A DNA stretch of 64,000 nucleotides, from contig LDXR01000002.1 of the NCBI GenBank assembly GCA_001443495.1, positions 253,306 through 317,305 on the forward strand, read 5' to 3'. Origin of the DNA: a candidate division NC10 bacterium CSP1-5. GTDB lineage: Bacteria; Methylomirabilota; Methylomirabilia; Methylomirabilales; CSP1-5. Of the stretch, positions 60,246 to 64,000 are shown one piece after another. The translations under genes were made by a program, and so were the position numbers. The notes beneath the pieces were generated by a model that searched no databases, was not told the DNA's origin, and saw only the letters and a list, made by a program, of their open reading frames with translations. Numbering within the stretch: the stretch's first letter is position 1; every line of letters starts with the position of its first letter.

Positions 60246-60914
60246 CTACCGGCGGGGGAGGGGGATGCCATGGCGCTCGAGGTCCTGACGGAGCGGGCAG
60301 GTGTCGCAGCGCGGTGTGGACCGGCAGTACACTTTCCCGACTGCCACGAGCAGGGCATGGTATTCGTTGTAAAGCTGTGCATCCTGGGGGAGGTGGTTCA
60401 TGAAGAGCGCCTGCACATCGTGATAAGTAGCCTCGGGAGAAATCAGGCGATGGCGCGCAAGGATTCGCTTAGTGTATGCGTCGACGACAAAGATCGGCAT
60501 GTCGCCTGCATAGAGCAGGATGGAGTCCGCCGTTTCCGGGCCGATCCCGGAGACCTCCAGCAGGGCGTTACGGAGCCGCGCCGGTTCATCGCGGAACATA
60601 CGGTGCAGGCTCCCCCCGTATCGCTTGCGGAGAAAAGCGAGGAAGTTCTGGAGTCGGCGGGCCTTCACGGTGAAGGTCCCTGCGGGGCGGATCAGCGTGG
60701 CCAACCGGTGTCTTGAGAGGGCTGACATGGCCGAGGCGGTGAGCGCTCGGGCCCCGCGGAGCTGTCGGATCGCTTTCTCGACGTTGCCCCAATTGGTATT
60801 CTGGGTGAGGATGGCCCCGACGATGACCTCGAATCGGCTTCGCCCAGGCCACCAGCCCTGGGGGCCGAGTCGTCCGTAGAGCCGGCGATAGATGCTCAGG
60901 AGTCGGCGCCGCAT
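60246..60914 (-). CDS. Endonuclease III-like HhH-GPD DNA glycosylase with Fe-S cluster motif
   Basis: 'FEVIVGAILTQNTNWGNVEKAIRQL..LEVSGIGPETADSILLYAGDMPIFVVDAYTKRIL..CRSTPRCDTCPLRQDLERH'. Confidence 0.93.
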   Translation of the reverse strand: MRRRLLSIYRRLYGRLGPQGWWPGRSRFEVIVGAILTQNTNWGNVEKAIRQLRGARALTASAMSALSRHRLATLIRPAGTFTVKARRLQNFLAFLRKRYGGSLHRMFRDEPARLRNALLEVSGIGPETADSILLYAGDMPIFVVDAYTKRILARHRLISPEATYHDVQALFMNHLPQDAQLYNEYHALLVAVGKVYCRSTPRCDTCPLRQDLERHGIPLPRR

Positions 60915-61066
60915 GGAAGCCTCCTGCCGTGGTCCGCTATGAGAGGGGGTGTAGCGTGGAGGTAGCATCCTGCTCCATCTTCTTGTATAATAACCTGATT
61001 ATTCGGGCAAGGTCGCCCGTTGGAAACATTGATGAGGCGGGGAGGCTCTCCTGGGGGTTGCGGCGC

Positions 61067-61489
61067 GTGCCGAGGATTTTGGCCATTGATCTTGGCGAGG
61101 TTCGCATGGGCCTGGCGGTGAGTGACGATCTCATGATCACCGCCCAGCCTCTGCCGACTTGGCGCCGCATGGGCCGGCGGTCAGATTTTGCCCATCTCGG
61201 GGACCTCGTCGAAAAATGGGGAGTCCACCAGGTCGTCGTCGGGTATCCCAGGCACCTCGGGGGTGAGGTTGGGGAGCAGGCCGCCGGGGCGCAGAAGTTT
61301 GCCGAAGAGCTGGGGAATACCCTGGGACTTCCGGTAGCCCTCTGGGATGAACGGTACAGTACGGTCGCCGCAGAGCGGACGCTGATCGAGGCGGGGGTCC
61401 GGCGAAAGCGGCGCCAAGAGATGAGGGACAGCGTGGCAGCTCTGTTGATCCTGCAGGCGTATCTCGACCGCCGGCAGAGGGATGGATAG
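61067..61489 (+). CDS. ruvX: Holliday junction resolvase RuvX (YqgF)
   Basis: 'RILAIDLGEVRMGLAVSDDLMITAQPLPTW..VVVGYPRHLGGEVGEQA..LPVALWDERYSTVAAERTLIEAGV'; GTG start. Confidence 0.92.
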   Translation: MPRILAIDLGEVRMGLAVSDDLMITAQPLPTWRRMGRRSDFAHLGDLVEKWGVHQVVVGYPRHLGGEVGEQAAGAQKFAEELGNTLGLPVALWDERYSTVAAERTLIEAGVRRKRRQEMRDSVAALLILQAYLDRRQRDG

Positions 61490-62495
61490 GGTGGCGGTCC
61501 GGGGGCACCGATTTGCTGTGTGGAGCGCGGGCCTGTGCCTAGTGCTCATGACCGCCTTTGGCGTGCGGCTGTACCTGGCGCTTCATCCCACAATGAGCCC
61601 TCGGTTTCGTGATGCAGGGCCTCGGGTGGTCTTCATCAAGCCCAACACCGGGGTCACTACCATCGCCGACCTGCTGAAGGAGCAAGGGATCATCCAAGAC
61701 CGCCTCCTCTTCGTCCTCGCGAGCGTGCTCCGGGGTTCCTATGATCGATTGAAGGCCGGGGAGTATCAGTTCGCCCCCTCGATGGGACTCGTGGACGTCA
61801 TCCGGATTCTCGAGGAGGGGAAGGTCCTTGTGCACAAGGTCATCGTTCCAGAAGGGTCCACCGCCTGGCAGATTGCAGGGCTCCTCGACGAGGAGGGGCT
61901 TGTAGATCGGGAGCGGTTCCTGAGACTGGTCATGGATCGTTCGGTGGCCCGTCAATACGTGCCTGAGGCAGACACGTTGGAAGGGTTCCTCTTCCCTGAC
62001 ACCTACCATTTGATTAAAGGCCTGACGGAGGAGGAGATCATTGACAAGTTGGTCCAGCGGTTCTTAAGGACGTTCAGCGGCGAGGACGAATTCCGGGCCC
62101 GCAAGCTCGGAATGAATCGCTACAGGATCGTGACGCTCGCCTCCATTATTGAGAAAGAAGCGGTGGTAGATCAGGAAAAGCCCATCATCGCCGGGGTCTT
62201 TTACAACCGCCTGCGGCGGGGGATGCGACTGCAGGCCGATCCCACCGTCCTCTATGGCAAGCGCAACGGGGGCCGGATTACCCGCCGCGACCTCCAGGCA
62301 AAGCACCCCTATAACACGTACGTGCAGAACGGACTCCCCCCAGGGCCCATCGCCAGCCCCGGAGAAGCAGCCCTGAAGGCGGCGCTGTACCCGGCCCGGG
62401 TGAGCTATCTCTACTTCGTCTCCAAGAATGATGGGACCCATCAGTTCTCCCGGACCCTGGAGGAACACCAGCAGGCTGTTCGCAAGTACCAGTAG
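61482..62495 (+). CDS. mltG: Endolytic transglycosylase MltG
   Basis: 'TLEGFLFPDTYHLIKGLTEEEIIDKLV..ASIIEKEAVVDQEKPIIAGVFYNRLRRGMRLQADPTVLYG..NTYVQNGLPPGPIASPGEAALKAAL'. Confidence 0.96.
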   Translation: MDRVAVRGHRFAVWSAGLCLVLMTAFGVRLYLALHPTMSPRFRDAGPRVVFIKPNTGVTTIADLLKEQGIIQDRLLFVLASVLRGSYDRLKAGEYQFAPSMGLVDVIRILEEGKVLVHKVIVPEGSTAWQIAGLLDEEGLVDRERFLRLVMDRSVARQYVPEADTLEGFLFPDTYHLIKGLTEEEIIDKLVQRFLRTFSGEDEFRARKLGMNRYRIVTLASIIEKEAVVDQEKPIIAGVFYNRLRRGMRLQADPTVLYGKRNGGRITRRDLQAKHPYNTYVQNGLPPGPIASPGEAALKAALYPARVSYLYFVSKNDGTHQFSRTLEEHQQAVRKYQ

Positions 62496-62538
62496 AGGAA
62501 CATGGTGTCGAAGAAGCACAGCATCTGAGGAGGAAAGG

Positions 62539-63300
62539 ATGAGGATGGTTCGGGTCTTCCTGCGGACGGCTCCAATGGCCCTGCTCCTCGTGGCCTGTGT
62601 CACCACACCTCCGCCTGAACAACCGCCGGCATCGGCGGCCACCTACTATGAGCTGGGGAGGGCGTATTTCGAGGGGGGCAATTTTCGCCTAGCCATCCCG
62701 GAGTTTTCCAAGGCGGTGGAGCTCAAGCCTTCCGATCCCATCTATCGGTCTGACCTGGGCATGGCGTTCATGTTTAACCGAAACCTCGACGAGGCGATCA
62801 AGCAGTTCGAAGAAGCGATCACGCTTGACAAACGATATACGCCGGCCAAGAACAATCTGGCCAGTGCCTATATGCTGAAAGGCGATCTGGAAAAGGCGCG
62901 AATCCTCCTCACGGAGGTGCTCAACGATCCCTTGTATCCTACACCCCATTTTGCCTATTTCAATCTGGCCAAAATCTATGAGCGCCAGGGAAAGATCGAT
63001 CAGGCGGTTGAGCATTATAAGTTTGCCCTGGACGTTCAACGCGACTATGCGGACGCCCACAACAACTTGGGATTCCTGTATCTGCAGCAGGGTAAGACGG
63101 ACCTCGCCATTTCGGCGTTTGGCGAGGCGACCCGCTTGAGCCCCAAGGTGCCGGTCTATCACCGAAACCTGGGGATTGCGTACACTGAGGCCGGCAGGCG
63201 TCGCGAGGCCCGCAAGGCGTTTGAGAGGGTGCTCGAGCTGGAATCCACTGGGCCCTCGGCGGAGTATGCCCGAAAGGCCCTGGACGAGCTGAAGCGATGA
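62539..63300 (+). CDS. TPR-repeat lipoprotein (PilF/PilW-like)
   Basis: Lipobox LLVACV; 'YYELGRAYFEGGNFRLAIPEFSKAVELKPSDPIYRSDLGMAFMFNRNLDEAIKQFEEAI'; ATG 62539. Confidence 0.85.
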   Translation: MRMVRVFLRTAPMALLLVACVTTPPPEQPPASAATYYELGRAYFEGGNFRLAIPEFSKAVELKPSDPIYRSDLGMAFMFNRNLDEAIKQFEEAITLDKRYTPAKNNLASAYMLKGDLEKARILLTEVLNDPLYPTPHFAYFNLAKIYERQGKIDQAVEHYKFALDVQRDYADAHNNLGFLYLQQGKTDLAISAFGEATRLSPKVPVYHRNLGIAYTEAGRRREARKAFERVLELESTGPSAEYARKALDELKR

Positions 63301-64000
63301 CGGCGGTTTCCGTGAGAATGCCAGCGGTTCAGGTTCCAGATCTGCGCGACTTCACGCTGCCGGAGCTTGTTGAGTGGATCGCAGGTCTTGGCGAGCCCCG
63401 CTATCGAGCTGGGCAGATATTTCGCTGGCTGTGGAAGCGGCAGGTTGACCGGTTTGAAGCAATGACAGACCTGCCGGCCAGGTGCCGCCAGCTTCTGGAG
63501 GCGCAGGCGTGCGTCAGCAGGGTTGCCGCTGTCGCGGTTCAGTCATCGAGGGACGGCACCCGCAAGCTTTTGCTCGGGCTTTCCGATGGAGAGCGCATCG
63601 AAGCAGTCCTGATTCCGGAGGGCTCGCGTCTGACCGCCTGTATCTCCAGCCAGGCGGGGTGCGCCATGGGGTGTGGCTTTTGCCTCACCGCCACCATGAA
63701 TCTCCATCGAAACCTGCGCCCGGCGGAGATTGCCGGCCAGCTGGTGGCGCTCCAGAGCGCCCTTGGCCCCGGGGAGCGGGTCACCCACATCGTGTTTATG
63801 GGGATGGGGGAGCCCCTGGCGAATTATGCCGCGACCGAAAAGGCCTTGCGGATCCTCATCGCTAAGGAGGGGCTTGCCTTTTCTCCCCGGCGGATCACCG
63901 TCTCGACCGTCGGTGTGATTCCAGGGATTCGTCGCTTGGCCCGAGCCGGCCTCGGAGTGAACCTGGCGGTCTCTCTGGTGGCGACCACGGATGAGGTGCG
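63297..64000 (+). CDS. rlmN: Partial 23S rRNA (adenine2503-C2)-methyltransferase, runs off right edge
   Basis: 'DFTLPELVEWIAGLGEPRYRAGQIFRWLWKRQVDRFEAMTDLP..CISSQAGCAMGCGFCLTATMNLHRNLRPAEI..VFMGMGEPLANY' radical SAM; absent from ORF track because open-ended. Confidence 0.96.
   Translation, partial: MTAVSVRMPAVQVPDLRDFTLPELVEWIAGLGEPRYRAGQIFRWLWKRQVDRFEAMTDLPARCRQLLEAQACVSRVAAVAVQSSRDGTRKLLLGLSDGERIEAVLIPEGSRLTACISSQAGCAMGCGFCLTATMNLHRNLRPAEIAGQLVALQSALGPGERVTHIVFMGMGEPLANYAATEKALRILIAKEGLAFSPRRITVSTVGVIPGIRRLARAGLGVNLAVSLVATTDEV

Overview
High-GC bacterial chromosomal segment. Gene content and order are compatible with an NC10/Methylomirabilota-like or related deep-branching Gram-negative lineage, but this is a hedge and not a taxonomic call. 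The window is densely coding and mostly housekeeping: amidase-gerMN-rph-rdgB; a seven-tRNA cluster; tig-clpP-clpX; bamD-like/TPR-rsmA; thiL; tandem DUF21/CBS proteins; a compact MCP-CheW-CheA cluster; larE-larB-larC; queG; trehalose synthesis; heterodimeric ABC exporters; recO-glyQ-glyS; thrC; putA; panE; yjbQ; ruvX-mltG; and a partial rlmN at the right edge. No rRNA, CRISPR array, transposase or phage genes were recognised. The most interesting non-routine signals are: (1) a duplicated structured ncRNA (6S-like candidate, two copies about 1 kb apart, each ending in a terminator hairpin) flanking a lipoprotein gene; (2) a family of intergenic 7-nt-period tandem arrays arranged as inverted arms, with a different sequence at different loci but the same architecture; (3) a membrane sensor fused to trehalose-6-phosphate synthase; (4) a threonine synthase fused to a LeuA-type allosteric domain; (5) an aminotransferase plus LuxE/LuxC-like aldehyde-forming module without luciferase; (6) several gene remnants, including a metallophosphoesterase with an internal in-frame deletion and a rhodanese C-terminus. 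All calls come from reading the sequence. No database search was run.
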